DNA from: Calothrix sp. FI2-JRJ7 | Lineage (GTDB): Bacteria > Cyanobacteriota > Cyanobacteriia > Cyanobacteriales > Nostocaceae | Assembly: GCA_019359675.1 (NCBI GenBank) | Contig: JAHHGX010000077.1 | Span: 1-63,166 of the forward strand | Length of the DNA stretch: 63,166 nt | Reading direction: 5' to 3' | Part shown: positions 10,680 to 19,737 of the stretch, piece after piece | Position numbering within the stretch: position 1 is the first letter of the stretch | Layout: each line of letters begins with the position of its first letter | Made by a program: the position numbers and the translations under genes | Notes under the pieces: generated by a model | What the model saw: the letters and a program-made list of their open reading frames with translations, nothing else | Databases searched by the model: none | Told to the model about the DNA's origin: nothing

Positions 10680-11078
10680 ATGAAAATGAAAGCCAAATTA
10701 CTAAATGCTTTTACAGTTTGTTTGGTGACTTTAGCAATACTTTCTCCTGAGATAGCTGTATTTGGCATTGTTTGGCACCAGCATTTACACTTAGAAAAAA
10801 CTAATTTATCTGTTAATAATACTAATTTTCACCTCAAAGATGTTCATATACTAGAAAAAGACTCTTTTTTACAGCCAAAAGAGCAATATAATGAATTTTT
10901 GTTTGTAATTAACAAATATAAAATAATTTTTATCCTAGAATCGTTATTAATATGTGTTCCTGTGAGTATCGGCGTAAGCATTTTCGCTTATGAGAAATAT
11001 CTTATCTACCGTGCTGAAGTTTACAGGAAACAGGTGGAAATATTAGAAAAAATGTGGCAAAAAAGTAACTACTGGTAA
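10680..11078 (+). CDS. Small membrane protein, unrecognised
   Basis: 132 aa. Two hydrophobic segments are visible: residues about 8-30 (starting LLNAFTVCLVTLAIL) and about 80-105 (IIFILESLLICVPVSIGV). A polar loop separates them, and a short basic tail includes a KQVEILEKMW heptad-like stretch. The layout suggests an inner-membrane protein with an exposed loop between two helices. First of three closely spaced plus-strand genes (4 bp to the next). No family recognised. Confidence 0.55.
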   Translation: MKMKAKLLNAFTVCLVTLAILSPEIAVFGIVWHQHLHLEKTNLSVNNTNFHLKDVHILEKDSFLQPKEQYNEFLFVINKYKIIFILESLLICVPVSIGVSIFAYEKYLIYRAEVYRKQVEILEKMWQKSNYW

Positions 11079-11082
11079 ATTT

Positions 11083-11367
11083 ATGAACCCAACTCCACAA
11101 CAAGAATCTCAGCAAGAGTCACCAGAAGAGCTAAATAAGTACTTTGAGTTAATTGATAAGTTACTTAATTGTCCAAGCGGTCAAGAGCCAGAAGTATTAG
11201 AAGATAACTTAGAGTTACTTGACGCCGGATTGATAAAAACTATGTTAAAGGTTGCGGCAATTTTTGTTCACGAAGATAATTCTGAAGGCGCCGAATTTTT
11301 AGTTCATATTGCCCGTGAGTTATCAAAGCAACTAGGTTTATACCCAGAAATTCCAGCAAAGGAGTAA
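11083..11367 (+). CDS. Small soluble hypothetical protein
   Basis: 94 aa, acidic and helical. It begins with a Gln/Glu-rich stretch (QQESQQESPEE) followed by helices around ELLDAGLIKTMLKVAAIF and HIARELSKQLG. The start lies 4 bp after the membrane-protein gene and the stop 2 bp before the next ORF, so a three-gene operon is likely. The central part is reminiscent of small helical partner proteins, but no family was identified. Confidence 0.55.
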   Translation: MNPTPQQESQQESPEELNKYFELIDKLLNCPSGQEPEVLEDNLELLDAGLIKTMLKVAAIFVHEDNSEGAEFLVHIARELSKQLGLYPEIPAKE

Positions 11368-11369
11368 TA

Positions 11370-11681
11370 ATGCTATTGTCTGCGAAACAAGCTGGCGATA
11401 TAGCGTATTCGTTTTTGATGGAAGAATGGAATATATCAGAGTTAGAATCAGACTGGTTTGTTGTTTTTAGCGCCCGGTTGTTAGGTCAGCATTGGTATGT
11501 AGTCGAAATAGGTGTTGAAGGATTGCCTGATAGGTGGTTTATTCAAGTCTATGATACTGGGGAGTGTGACCCAAATTATACTTTTACTTCTCCTATTAAC
11601 GGCTCTGATAAATACACCGACTTAGGACAAATTCCTCCTCTCATTGCTGAGATATTAGTATCTGAAAGAAATTGTCGTTAA
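11370..11681 (+). CDS. Small hypothetical protein
   Basis: 103 aa. Aromatic-rich alpha/beta pattern (WFVVFSARLLGQHWYVVEIGVEG, in two parts WFVVFSARLL and HWYVVEIGVE) resembling a single compact domain. Third gene of the small operon. It is followed directly by a pair of AAACCCGGTTTC repeats that could act as the terminator. No family recognised and no catalytic residues proposed. Confidence 0.5.
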   Translation: MLLSAKQAGDIAYSFLMEEWNISELESDWFVVFSARLLGQHWYVVEIGVEGLPDRWFIQVYDTGECDPNYTFTSPINGSDKYTDLGQIPPLIAEILVSERNCR

Positions 11682-11689
11682 TAATAAAC

Positions 11690-11762
11690 CGAAGAAACCC
11701 GGTTTCTATGTAAAATATTGTTTTTATTACAATATATCAACGAAGAAACCGGGTTTCTATTA
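11690..11762. repeat. Paired AAACCCGGTTTC dispersed repeat
   Basis: Two near-palindromic units (GAAACCCGGTTTC and GAAACCGGGTTTC) sit about 50 bp apart with an AT-rich spacer containing TTGTTTTTATTACAA. The same paired arrangement occurs before hupS, after ctaB, after the DUF1016 gene and after fusA. The second unit is followed by a T-rich run, so it could terminate the operon upstream. Confidence 0.75.
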
Positions 11763-11944
11763 TTTTTTAAGGGATAATATAATTATAAATAATTCAATAA
11801 ATCTTTAGATATAAAATAATAGCGTTAAAGATGAACTAATTGAATAAGTAGGAATCTAACTTTCGTGTCATATTTCGATAACATATTCATGTTATATTAT
11901 ATTGGTTAATGTGATGAGCGCTACGGAAATCGGTACTAACAACA

Positions 11945-12280
11945 ATGAATACTGAAGACCTTCTCGCAAAAGAATTCACTCGCATTTTAAAACAATACTA
12001 TCCCACAGTCGGCGAGTTATTAGACGGCTGCTATATTAAAGTTATTGTCTCTTATTGGGGGCGCCCTCCAAAACGCATTCGGTATGTAGGAATTTATTGT
12101 ACAGACGATATAATGCCCTACTTACAAGCGAAAAAAGAGGTTTTTAGAGAAATAGCAGATAACATGGGATTAATGCAAGTTGTGTTTTTAAACGCAACAC
12201 GATTATTGCGTGACCCCAAATCTAGCTTAAAAAATGCAGACCCACGTTTGTGGTTAGAATTGCACTTGATAGCAGCATAA
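11945..12280 (+). CDS. Hypothetical protein, 111 aa
   Basis: Soluble alpha/beta protein beginning MNTEDLLAKEFTRIL. A basic strand (SYWGRPPKRIRYVGIYC) precedes a Leu/Asp-rich C-terminus. Isolated gene with an AT-rich upstream region. No family recognised. The length and clean codon pattern, including one GGCGCC site inside, support a real gene. Confidence 0.5.
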   Translation: MNTEDLLAKEFTRILKQYYPTVGELLDGCYIKVIVSYWGRPPKRIRYVGIYCTDDIMPYLQAKKEVFREIADNMGLMQVVFLNATRLLRDPKSSLKNADPRLWLELHLIAA

Positions 12281-12491
12281 AAAACTTACAATAATCACAA
12301 CTTATATAGCTGTCATAAAATAGACAAGCAGGTGGCATTGGTGAAAAATTCGGAAAAATTAAGCTATCAACATTGAAGAGGAGTTAAGAGGAACGGATTA
12401 TAGAATTTATTTATTTATCAGGAGTGCTCATCACCTATAATTCATGACTCATAACTCCTCACTTGCAAACGCTAATAAAGGGTTTGAAACT

Positions 12492-12860
12492 ATGAATAAT
12501 TACTCACAGTCTCCCGATGATAAACCACCTGAAAATATTTCGCAGCTTGATAAAATGATGCAGGTTGAACTTGAGCGTTCGATTGCTAGGTGTGTCTATG
12601 AAGAATGCGACCGAATTACACAAGCATTATTATCAAACTGTCAGTGGTATGTCACAAACCAAGCTTCGGTGTTAAAGTTAATTATTGATTGCCCTGATGT
12701 TGTAAGTTATTGGCATATCGTCAGCAACATTCCTCAAATAGGTAGCCGACTTGAGCGCTTTTCTAAAAATGCCAAAATTCGAGTTTACCCTCCTACTGGT
12801 AAAGGAATGCCTTTTGAAATTAGTATTTCTGAAATTACAGCATACCGCGATTGGATTTAA
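12492..12860 (+). CDS. Hypothetical protein paralogous to the 19738 gene
   Basis: About 122 aa from ATG 12492, which has AAAGGG upstream. An earlier in-frame ATG at 12444 lies in a TAACTCCTCAC-type dispersed repeat and is disfavoured. The protein aligns along its whole length with the minus-strand gene at 19738-20115. Shared segments include VELERSIARCVYEECDR versus QLEHSIGKYFYNGCDR, C-x-WYVT, LIIDCPD versus LVVECPD, and AKIRVYPP / AKIRVCPP followed by G-(M/L)-PFE. A small cytosolic alpha/beta protein of unknown role; two copies flank the hydrogenase region. Confidence 0.6.
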   Translation: MNNYSQSPDDKPPENISQLDKMMQVELERSIARCVYEECDRITQALLSNCQWYVTNQASVLKLIIDCPDVVSYWHIVSNIPQIGSRLERFSKNAKIRVYPPTGKGMPFEISISEITAYRDWI

Positions 12861-12945
12861 TTTAGTATTTTAGTACTATTATGGTACTATTTAGAGGCGC
12901 CGTTGGTTACTGCGTCTCTAAGGGTTTGGTTTTGCAAAAGGGGAG

Positions 12946-13170
12946 TTATTTCATTTTGAAATTTTTGAATAAATATGGCATGAGAATACCAGTTAATAAG
13001 CTAGATATAACAACTGTTATTCCTAATGGTATTTGGACTTGTGCTAATGACAGAAATAGTAATAAACCAATTACTGTACCAAATACTACCTGTTTGATAA
13101 AGTTTACTGGGTCACGTAGTAATTTACCTTTGAGAAATAACCGCGTTGCGAACCATGCTATCTCTAACAT
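12946..13170 (-). CDS. Small membrane protein
   Basis: 74 aa with a good Shine-Dalgarno (AAAGGAGG) 5 bp before the ATG, which supports translation. Two hydrophobic stretches: about residues 28-45 (VVFGTVIGLLLFLSLAQV) and 49-66 (LGITVVISSLLTGILMPY). Last gene of a probable minus-strand operon with the 89-aa membrane protein and the TPR protein. No family recognised. Confidence 0.5.
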   Translation of the reverse strand: MLEIAWFATRLFLKGKLLRDPVNFIKQVVFGTVIGLLLFLSLAQVQIPLGITVVISSLLTGILMPYLFKNFKMK

Positions 13171-13188
13171 TTTTCCTCCTTTAAAATT

Positions 13189-13458
13189 TTAGTTTAAGTG
13201 TGTCAGTATATTCAATACCGAAAGCCCTATCAGCATTGTTGGTATGACTCCTGCTGGGCCAAAAAATCCTCCTAATATTGCTGATAGTTCGTAGCCTAAG
13301 TCTTTTCTGGCTAGTAATAAACCACCTATGGCGCCTCCTACCATTGAGACTATAATGGCTACAATTAACCAGACTAGTCCTGTAAAAAGGTTGATGTCGC
13401 CCACTGCTAAACTGATAAGCAGTTTATTTATAAGCGGGTCGTTGATAATTTCTTCCAT
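13189..13458 (-). CDS. Small Gly-rich membrane protein
   Basis: 89 aa. Two or three hydrophobic segments: LFTGLVWLIVAIIVSMVGG, then a Gly-rich turn, then ILGGFFGPAGVIPTMLIG. The pattern resembles small GlsB/YeaQ-like glycine-zipper membrane proteins, but the match is by composition only. It lies 10 bp after the TPR gene, so probably cotranscribed. Function unknown. Confidence 0.5.
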   Translation of the reverse strand: MEEIINDPLINKLLISLAVGDINLFTGLVWLIVAIIVSMVGGAIGGLLLARKDLGYELSAILGGFFGPAGVIPTMLIGLSVLNILTHLN

Positions 13459-13468
13459 TGTTTTTATC

Positions 13469-14419
13469 CTATGAAATTTCTAAAAGTGCTTGAGTAACTA
13501 TTTCTGCTTGTTCGGTTTGTTTGTGTTGGATGAAAATTGAGAGTGCTTGCTGATAGTTTTCGCGCGCTTGTGTCAAGTTTTTGGGGTTTCCTAGTTCTGG
13601 GTGTTCTAGGTTATCTGGAATGTTTGATAGAACGTTAGCTTTGTTGGCGATGGTGTTCGCATATTCAAGCGGTGTGTCGTATGAGTTGCGGACTTTTAAT
13701 GCTTCGTTATACGCTTCGAGCGCGCGTAGGTTATTCTCGACTGGATGCGAACTAGGTAGATACTGAAGTGCGTTGCCTAAGTTATTTTGGAGCATTGCAT
13801 ATTCGCGCTTGTGGTCTATCAAGTTGATGTGCTTGAGTGCTGTTTCAAATGATTGAACTGCTAAACCATGCTGTAGATACTCTTTCTCTGATGATAAAGG
13901 CATTGAAAGATATGCAATCGCTATATTATTGTGTAATATCGCGTACTCTTGTGGAAATTCCTGCCAAGTAAAGACTTTTAATGCTTCTTGATATGCTTTA
14001 ATGCTGTCGGTAATGCGCGCTAAGTTATGGTTTGCTAACGACTGCAATACTAGCCCTAAATTCATTTGAACTTCTGCGACTTCTTGCGGGATGTTTTCCG
14101 CTAACATTACTGACAAAGCTTCTTCGTAAGACTCTTTGGCTTGTAAAAGTATATCTGTTCCTGCTGTTGGTATCGCTTGTAAGGCGCCTGCCATTCCTAC
14201 TTTTGCTCTTGCTTTGAGCAAAGGATAATCGTTATTACATAACTCATATGCTTGATAGTACAGTGATACAGCCGAACGTAAATCTTTTGGTGTTTTAGGC
14301 GCCCTTTGACAACCCTGTGCCAATTCGATAAGCATTACTATCTTTTCTTCGGTTGTTGCATCGGATGCTATCGCTTCCATTGCTGCTTTGACTGTGAAAT
14401 CTGTAATACTAGAGGACAT
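13469..14419 (-). CDS. Tetratricopeptide-repeat protein
   Basis: 316 aa built from TPR-like helix pairs, for example YYQAYELCNNDYPLLKARAK, then repeated AxxNLGLxLQSL / YAILHNNIAIAYLSM / YAMLQNNLGNALQYLP units, ending with a TQARENYQQALSIF helix. No signal peptide or catalytic domain, so likely a protein-interaction scaffold in the cytosol. First gene of a three-gene minus-strand operon with two small membrane proteins, suggesting it may be recruited to the membrane. Confidence 0.75.
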   Translation of the reverse strand: MSSSITDFTVKAAMEAIASDATTEEKIVMLIELAQGCQRAPKTPKDLRSAVSLYYQAYELCNNDYPLLKARAKVGMAGALQAIPTAGTDILLQAKESYEEALSVMLAENIPQEVAEVQMNLGLVLQSLANHNLARITDSIKAYQEALKVFTWQEFPQEYAILHNNIAIAYLSMPLSSEKEYLQHGLAVQSFETALKHINLIDHKREYAMLQNNLGNALQYLPSSHPVENNLRALEAYNEALKVRNSYDTPLEYANTIANKANVLSNIPDNLEHPELGNPKNLTQARENYQQALSIFIQHKQTEQAEIVTQALLEIS

Positions 14420-14881
14420 GACGGCTACTTATGCGTGATTGTGTGAGGTAAGTATATAAGGTTTAATAAACAGTTATCCTTGCCGTGAAACCTAGTTTAT
14501 CACCTCAATCAATATATAGATTTGGTTAACAATTAATAGTTAACAGCTAACGTTTATGACGATTTTAATTATCAAAACTTTGCCGCAAAATAAATCTATT
14601 CTCAATATAAAACAATTTTTCTATAAACTTCTATAGGTCTTTTACAAATATTTTTTAGTTCATTAGTGTCATTATTATTACTAAAAAAAGTTTTTAATGA
14701 ACACTTTATATAATTTTGTTTTTTTCAATCAAGATACACTAAAAAAAGTATTTAATCCAATACAATACAATTATCACTAGCAAAGTCACGAAACCGGGTT
14801 TTTACCCAAAATTGTTGTTTTTATCACAAGATATCGATAAAAAACCCGGTTTTTGATAAACAATCGGAAAGTAGATAACAG
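14420..14881. promoter_or_regulatory. hupSL upstream region with paired palindromes
   Basis: 460-bp AT-rich region before hupS that must contain the hup promoter. I found no convincing GTA-N8-TAC NtcA site. Positions 14791-14853 carry the paired AAACCGGGTTTT / AAAACCCGGTTTT repeat about 25 bp before the hupS ATG, so it would lie in the 5' UTR and form a strong hairpin. GGAAAG upstream of the ATG is a weak ribosome-binding site. Confidence 0.5.
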
Positions 14882-15844
14882 ATGACTAACGTATTATGGC
14901 TGCAAGGTGGCGCCTGCTCCGGAAATACCATGTCTTTTTTAAACGCAAGTGACCCTACAGCTTGCGATTTAATCGCTGACTTTGGTATAAATTTACTTTG
15001 GCATCCGTCGCTAGGGCTGGAATTAGGTGAGAACCTTCAAACGTTGTTATGGAATTGTGTGTTGGGTAACACTCCTGTGGACATTTTGGTGTTTGAGGGT
15101 TCAGTAGTCAATGCACCAAATGGTACTGGTGAGTGGAATAGATTCGCTGACCGTCCAATGAAAGACTGGTTAGCTGATTTATCTAAAGTTGCTAACTATG
15201 TTGTGGCTGTGGGTGACTGTGCAACTTGGGGCGGTATACCAGCTATGGCGCCTAACCCAAGCGAATCTAAAGGTTTACAATTTCTTAAACGTTCGGAAGG
15301 TGGATTTTTAGGTAAAGAATTTAAGACTAAATCGGGATTACCTGTAATTAATATTCCCGGTTGCCCTGCTCACCCAGATTGGATAACTCAAATTTTAGTG
15401 GCAATAGCTACTGGACGTATTGGTGATATTGCCTTCGATGAACTTAATCGTCCCTTGACTTTCTTCAAGACTTATACTCAAACTGGCTGTACTCGTAATA
15501 TCCACTTTGCTTACAAAGCTTCTACAGGTGAATTTGGTCAACGTAAAGGTTGTCTATTTTATGACCTTGGCTGTCGTGGACCCATGACTCATTCTTCTTG
15601 TAACCGCATTCTCTGGAATCGTGTATCTTCAAAAACGCGCGCGGGAATGCCTTGTATTGGTTGCACTGAACCTGAGTTTCCTTTCTATGACCTTAAACCA
15701 GGGACGGTGTTTAAGACGCAAACGCTTATGGGTGTACCAAAAGATTTACCACCAGGTGTTAATAAAACTGGCTACGCAATTTTAACAATGGTGTCAAAAG
15801 ACACGATGCCTGAGTGGGCTGAAGAAGACTTTTTTACTGTTTAA
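14882..15844 (+). CDS. hupS: Uptake [NiFe] hydrogenase small subunit
   Basis: 320 aa. Carries the Fe-S clusters that pass electrons from H2 to the electron-transport chain; in heterocysts this recycles H2 made by nitrogenase. The cluster ligands are in the expected places: GGACSGNT near residue 10, VAVGDCATWGG, IPGCPAHPDW, and the distal cluster Cys in QRKGCLFYDLGCRGP, CNRILWN and PCIGCTEPEFPF. It starts without a twin-arginine signal peptide, as usual for cyanobacterial HupS. hupL follows after 20 bp. Confidence 0.96.
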   Translation: MTNVLWLQGGACSGNTMSFLNASDPTACDLIADFGINLLWHPSLGLELGENLQTLLWNCVLGNTPVDILVFEGSVVNAPNGTGEWNRFADRPMKDWLADLSKVANYVVAVGDCATWGGIPAMAPNPSESKGLQFLKRSEGGFLGKEFKTKSGLPVINIPGCPAHPDWITQILVAIATGRIGDIAFDELNRPLTFFKTYTQTGCTRNIHFAYKASTGEFGQRKGCLFYDLGCRGPMTHSSCNRILWNRVSSKTRAGMPCIGCTEPEFPFYDLKPGTVFKTQTLMGVPKDLPPGVNKTGYAILTMVSKDTMPEWAEEDFFTV

Positions 15845-15864
15845 AGCAACTAGAGAAGAAAACA

Positions 15865-17460
15865 ATGGGGACTCAAATATTAGATATTTCACCTGTTGGT
15901 AGAGTGGAAGGTGATTTAGATGTTCGGGTGGAAATAGAGGATGGGCAAGTTGTTAATGCTTGGACACATGCTGAACTTTTTCGCGGTTTTGAAGTAATTC
16001 TACGCGGTAAAGACCCTCAAGCTGGCTTGATTGTAACACCTCGCGTTTGTGGTATTTGCGGCGCCTCTCACTTAACGAGTGCAGCATGGGCGCTGGATAC
16101 TGCTTGGGGGACAGAGGTTCCACGTAATGCTATTTTGGCGCGCAATCTAGGACAATTAGCTGAGACGTTGCAAAGTATACCACGCTATTTCTATGGACTG
16201 TTTGCAATTGACTTGACGCACGAAAAATATCGTCATAGTCCTTATTACCCAGAAGCAGTTAAGCGTTTTTCTGCTTTTACAGGAAAATCTTACGAAAAGG
16301 GTATAACGCTTTCTGCCAAACCTGTAGAAATTTATGCGCTTTTTGGTGGACAGTGGCCACACTCAAGTTACATGGTACCAGGTGGTGTGATGTGCGCCCC
16401 AACTTTAACTGATGTAACACGCGCTTGGTCGATTTTAGAGTTTTTCCGACGTAATTGGATTGAGGAGGTGTGGTTAGGGTGTTCGTTGGAACGGTATGAA
16501 GAGATTCGTACCTACGATGATTTTATGGCTTGGTTGAATGAAAAGCCCGAACACTGGAATTCTGATTTGGGATTATATTGGCGAATGGGTTTAGATATTG
16601 GACTCGACAAATTTGGCGCCGGTGTTGGACGGTATATTAGTTGGGGATATTTACCACACGAAACTAAATATCAAAAACCCACTATTGAAGGTCGAAATTC
16701 GGCGATGATTATGAAGGGTGGTGTGTACGACAGCTTTAGTGATACTCACACTGCCATGAACCAAGAGTTTGTACGTGAAAACATGACTCATTCTTGGTAC
16801 GAAGAAAGCGAAACTGATATTCACCCTCTCGACCGCACTACCAAACCAAGTCCTAATAACAAGAAAGACTTTAATAACGCTTACTCTTGGTCAACTGCCG
16901 TACTGCATCAAAACCAAGGTAGACTTGAAGCTGGACCTCTAGCTCGTCAACTTGTTGCAGGTGGTAAACACGGTGAGTCTTGGCAGCATCGCGATGAATT
17001 TATTCTTGATGTTTTTAAGAAAATGCGTGGCGCCAATGTTCACTTACGACAACTCGCACGAATGCACGAAATCGTTAAACTTTATCGTCAAGCTGAACAT
17101 TGCCTGCGCGAATTTAGGCTCAACGATGACTGGTACGTAAAGCCCACAGAGCAAGATGGACGTGGTTGGGGCGCCACTGAAGCAGCACGCGGCGCCTTAT
17201 GTCATTGGATTGATGTTCAAGGTGGCAAAATTAAAAACTACCAAATTATCACACCTGGTAACTGGAACATTGGACCACGCGATAGTCAAGGAATGCGCGG
17301 TCCCATTGAAGAAGCTTTAATTGGTACCCCAGTTCAAAACCCTACTGACCCAATAGAAGTTGGACATGTTGCACGTTCTTTCGACTCATGTCTTGTTTGT
17401 ACAGTTCATGCTCATGATGCAAAAACAGGTGAGGAACTAGCGCGCTTTAGAACCGCATAA
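15865..17460 (+). CDS. hupL: Uptake [NiFe] hydrogenase large subunit, uninterrupted
   Basis: 531 aa, full length. Binds the Ni-Fe active site. The N-terminal ligand motif is RVCGICGASH near residue 60 and the C-terminal one is DSCLVCTVH, followed by a 16-residue tail (AHDAKTGEELARFRTA) that HupW-type proteases remove after the His. Unlike Anabaena PCC 7120, where hupL is split by an excision element, this gene is continuous. Cotranscribed with hupS (20-bp gap). Confidence 0.96.
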   Translation: MGTQILDISPVGRVEGDLDVRVEIEDGQVVNAWTHAELFRGFEVILRGKDPQAGLIVTPRVCGICGASHLTSAAWALDTAWGTEVPRNAILARNLGQLAETLQSIPRYFYGLFAIDLTHEKYRHSPYYPEAVKRFSAFTGKSYEKGITLSAKPVEIYALFGGQWPHSSYMVPGGVMCAPTLTDVTRAWSILEFFRRNWIEEVWLGCSLERYEEIRTYDDFMAWLNEKPEHWNSDLGLYWRMGLDIGLDKFGAGVGRYISWGYLPHETKYQKPTIEGRNSAMIMKGGVYDSFSDTHTAMNQEFVRENMTHSWYEESETDIHPLDRTTKPSPNNKKDFNNAYSWSTAVLHQNQGRLEAGPLARQLVAGGKHGESWQHRDEFILDVFKKMRGANVHLRQLARMHEIVKLYRQAEHCLREFRLNDDWYVKPTEQDGRGWGATEAARGALCHWIDVQGGKIKNYQIITPGNWNIGPRDSQGMRGPIEEALIGTPVQNPTDPIEVGHVARSFDSCLVCTVHAHDAKTGEELARFRTA

Positions 17461-18009
17461 TTTAAGCGTTGAGTTACTTAGGGATTTCAAAAAATTTAAT
17501 TCTCCTGTATTGTGGAATGGGCATCCCTGCCCGTTCTATTCCAAGGGTGTACTCGTACTGGCGCCACTTCTAAAATTAAGATTAACCGTAACCAGTAGTA
17601 CTATTCAATTAGGATTGTATTTGTTTAAATATATACTTATTTTCAAAATAAAAATCCGACTTTAGCTCAATATAAGTACTGAATTTCAAGGGTTAAATAA
17701 TTAAATTATACTAATTTCAGCGTTAAGTTACTTAAAGTCAGGCAATTTGGTACTACTGGTTTGCGTTAACCAGTAGTACTCGTGCAGGTACTAATTTTTT
17801 TTATTATTTTTTTACTGTTTAATTTAGGTAATATTCCAAAAGTTAGAATTATAATTTTCCTCTTGACAAATTAATGAATTTATACAGGTTTGCAGAAAAT
17901 ACAGAAAATCAAATTTGAATGATTAAAAATAGTATTTGATATTAGGGATTAAGCATCGGTAAGACAAATATTAACATCAAAAGCAAATTATAATCCAAAA
18001 GGAAAACTT
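17461..18009. repeat. Intergenic region after hupL with duplicated hairpin segments
   Basis: 550 bp without a gene. Two related segments each start with GCGTT(G/A)AGTTACTTA (near 17465 and 17721) and are followed by an AACCAGTAGTACT unit (17590 and 17768). At 17750-17779, GTACTACTGGTT is perfectly inverted as AACCAGTAGTAC with a 6-nt loop, a strong terminator-like hairpin but without a T run. A GGAATGGGCATCCCTGCCC hairpin lies near 17515. Confidence 0.6.
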
Positions 18010-18432
18010 GTGTCTAAATTAGAATTACATCCTTATCTTCCTCGTCTGTCGAATGAAGCACTCAAAGAATTTACCGAGTGGTGCGTGCTAGAACAAGCAG
18101 CAGAAGCAGGGTTTGAATTGATAACTGATAATAGTAAGTTAGTTGGTCTTGAAGCGCCGTATTATATAGAAGAACTTGTAGACCAGTTTATTCAAGCAAC
18201 AAGAAATACTATTGAAGGGGGTATGGCAGCTCTTGCAGCAGGTACACAAGCAGATAGTCACGGACTACAAGGAATACCAATAGTTGTTGATTTTATTTCG
18301 CTTTATATTAAATATTTAGTACCCAAAGGTCCAAAAAATCTTCTTACAGCCGATGAAAAATTAGCCCAAGCTGAACAACAACAGTTTGATAAGTTAAGTG
18401 AAATCGCCAAAAAGTACAATATTTCCCTGTAA
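18010..18432 (+). CDS. Hypothetical protein between hupL and hupW
   Basis: 140 aa from a GTG start with AAAAGGAAAAC upstream. Soluble, acidic and helical, with a repeated Glu/Ala pattern in WCVLEQAAEAGFELI and IEGGMAALAAGTQADSHG. No cofactor-binding motif is obvious. It sits between the hydrogenase structural genes and the maturation protease, which makes an accessory role conceivable, but this is position only. No family recognised. Confidence 0.6.
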   Translation: MSKLELHPYLPRLSNEALKEFTEWCVLEQAAEAGFELITDNSKLVGLEAPYYIEELVDQFIQATRNTIEGGMAALAAGTQADSHGLQGIPIVVDFISLYIKYLVPKGPKNLLTADEKLAQAEQQQFDKLSEIAKKYNISL

Positions 18433-18588
18433 AATACCTGTCGCCAGCGCCTGGAAACTCATCGACAGGCGCCGTGCATACAATAAAACAGTGTAGTATA
18501 ATAACTTCTTATCTGGTGTCTACCTAGCATACAAAACACACGACATCGTGATAGCATTCCCTGACATATTATTGGGGAATGGGATGCA

Positions 18589-19248
18589 ATGGCTACAGTA
18601 TGGTTAATTAGACACGGAGAAAGCGAAGCAAATTCTGGATTGCCTACCGACGACCAGGTTAATATCAAGCTAACCGAAAAGGGACACCAGCAAGCGAGAC
18701 AAATTGCTGTATACATAGAGCAGCAACCTTCATTAATCGTGACTTCGCCATTTCTGCGAACTAAACAAACCGCTCAACCGAGTATCGAACGCTTTGCCTC
18801 AACTCCACATACTGAGTGGCAAGTGCAGGAATTTAATTATTTAGCGACCGCACGACGCAAAAATACCACTCTCGCTCAACGAATTCCAATGGCTGACGAA
18901 TACTGGCAACGATGTGACCCTTTTTACGTTGACGGTGATGGCGCCGAGTCATTTGCCGAAATGGTGAGTCGTGTAAATAACTTAAAGAAGCAAATTCAAA
19001 ATCTTGATGAAGGGTTTGTAGTTGTATTTACTCACGGGATGTTTATGCGAGCTTTTTTATGGTCGCTGTTATTCAATGATATTGAAGCTAGTGTCGAGGG
19101 TATGCAACAAGTTAGAATTTTACTCGATTTATTCAAAATTCCTAATGGTGCGATTTTAAAATTATTTAACCGTAATCAGGAAATTTGGATGAGTGGCGTA
19201 CAAACTTCGCATCTGGTAGATTTAACAGCTTTAAGTAATGTAGATTAA
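18589..19248 (+). CDS. Histidine phosphatase family protein
   Basis: 219 aa. The catalytic RHGES motif is at residues 8-12, the second Arg region is SPFLRTKQTAQPS and the second catalytic His is in VVFTHGMFMRAFLW. These define the phosphoglycerate-mutase-like phosphatase superfamily. The substrate cannot be told from sequence. Ten base pairs separate it from hupW, so the two are probably cotranscribed. Confidence 0.85.
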   Translation: MATVWLIRHGESEANSGLPTDDQVNIKLTEKGHQQARQIAVYIEQQPSLIVTSPFLRTKQTAQPSIERFASTPHTEWQVQEFNYLATARRKNTTLAQRIPMADEYWQRCDPFYVDGDGAESFAEMVSRVNNLKKQIQNLDEGFVVVFTHGMFMRAFLWSLLFNDIEASVEGMQQVRILLDLFKIPNGAILKLFNRNQEIWMSGVQTSHLVDLTALSNVD

Positions 19249-19262
19249 GTTGGTGCGTTTTG

Positions 19263-19718
19263 ATGTTAGCAATAATTGGTTGCGGAAACCTAAACCGCTG
19301 TGATGACGGTGTTGGTGTAATAGTTGCCCAACGCTTGCAACAGTATTTAATTCAAAACCCTAATTCTAACGTGCGTGCTTACGATTGTGGTACTGGTGGA
19401 ATTGAGGTCATGTTTCTTGCCCGTGGTTGTACTAAATTGATAATTATTGATGCTAGTTCAATTAAAGACCAACCAGGCGCCGTATATAAAGTTCCTGGAG
19501 AAGAATTAGCAGCAGTACCAAATCGTGGCTACAGTTTGCATGATTTTCGTTGGGATAACGCTATTGCATCTGGGCGCCAAATTTTTCAAGATAGCTTCCC
19601 ACAAGATATAACTGTATACTTAATCGAAGCAGCATCGCTTAATTTTGGGTGGGAGTTAAGTCCAGCAGTACAAGGAGCAGCAGATTTTGTGTTTGAGGAG
19701 ATAATTAAAAGTTTATAG
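19263..19718 (+). CDS. hupW: Hydrogenase maturation protease
   Basis: 151 aa from ATG 19263 (an in-frame TTG precedes it directly). HyaD/HupW-family endopeptidase that clips the HupL C-terminal tail after Ni insertion. The N-terminal GCGNLNRCDDGVG contains the first conserved metal-sensing acidic residue region, LIIIDASS the second, and YSLHDF the conserved His. Its presence fits the intact HupL tail 1.8 kb upstream. Cyanobacterial uptake hydrogenases use HupW and bidirectional ones HoxW; the HupW assignment rests on the neighbours. Confidence 0.9.
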   Translation: MLAIIGCGNLNRCDDGVGVIVAQRLQQYLIQNPNSNVRAYDCGTGGIEVMFLARGCTKLIIIDASSIKDQPGAVYKVPGEELAAVPNRGYSLHDFRWDNAIASGRQIFQDSFPQDITVYLIEAASLNFGWELSPAVQGAADFVFEEIIKSL

Positions 19719-19737
19719 CCCCACCCGTTCTTTGCGT

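Noticed and set aside
14420-14881. NtcA site upstream of hupS
   Set aside because: The closest GTA...TAC pair (in AGTATTTAATCCAATACA) has ten rather than eight intervening bases, so it does not meet the consensus.
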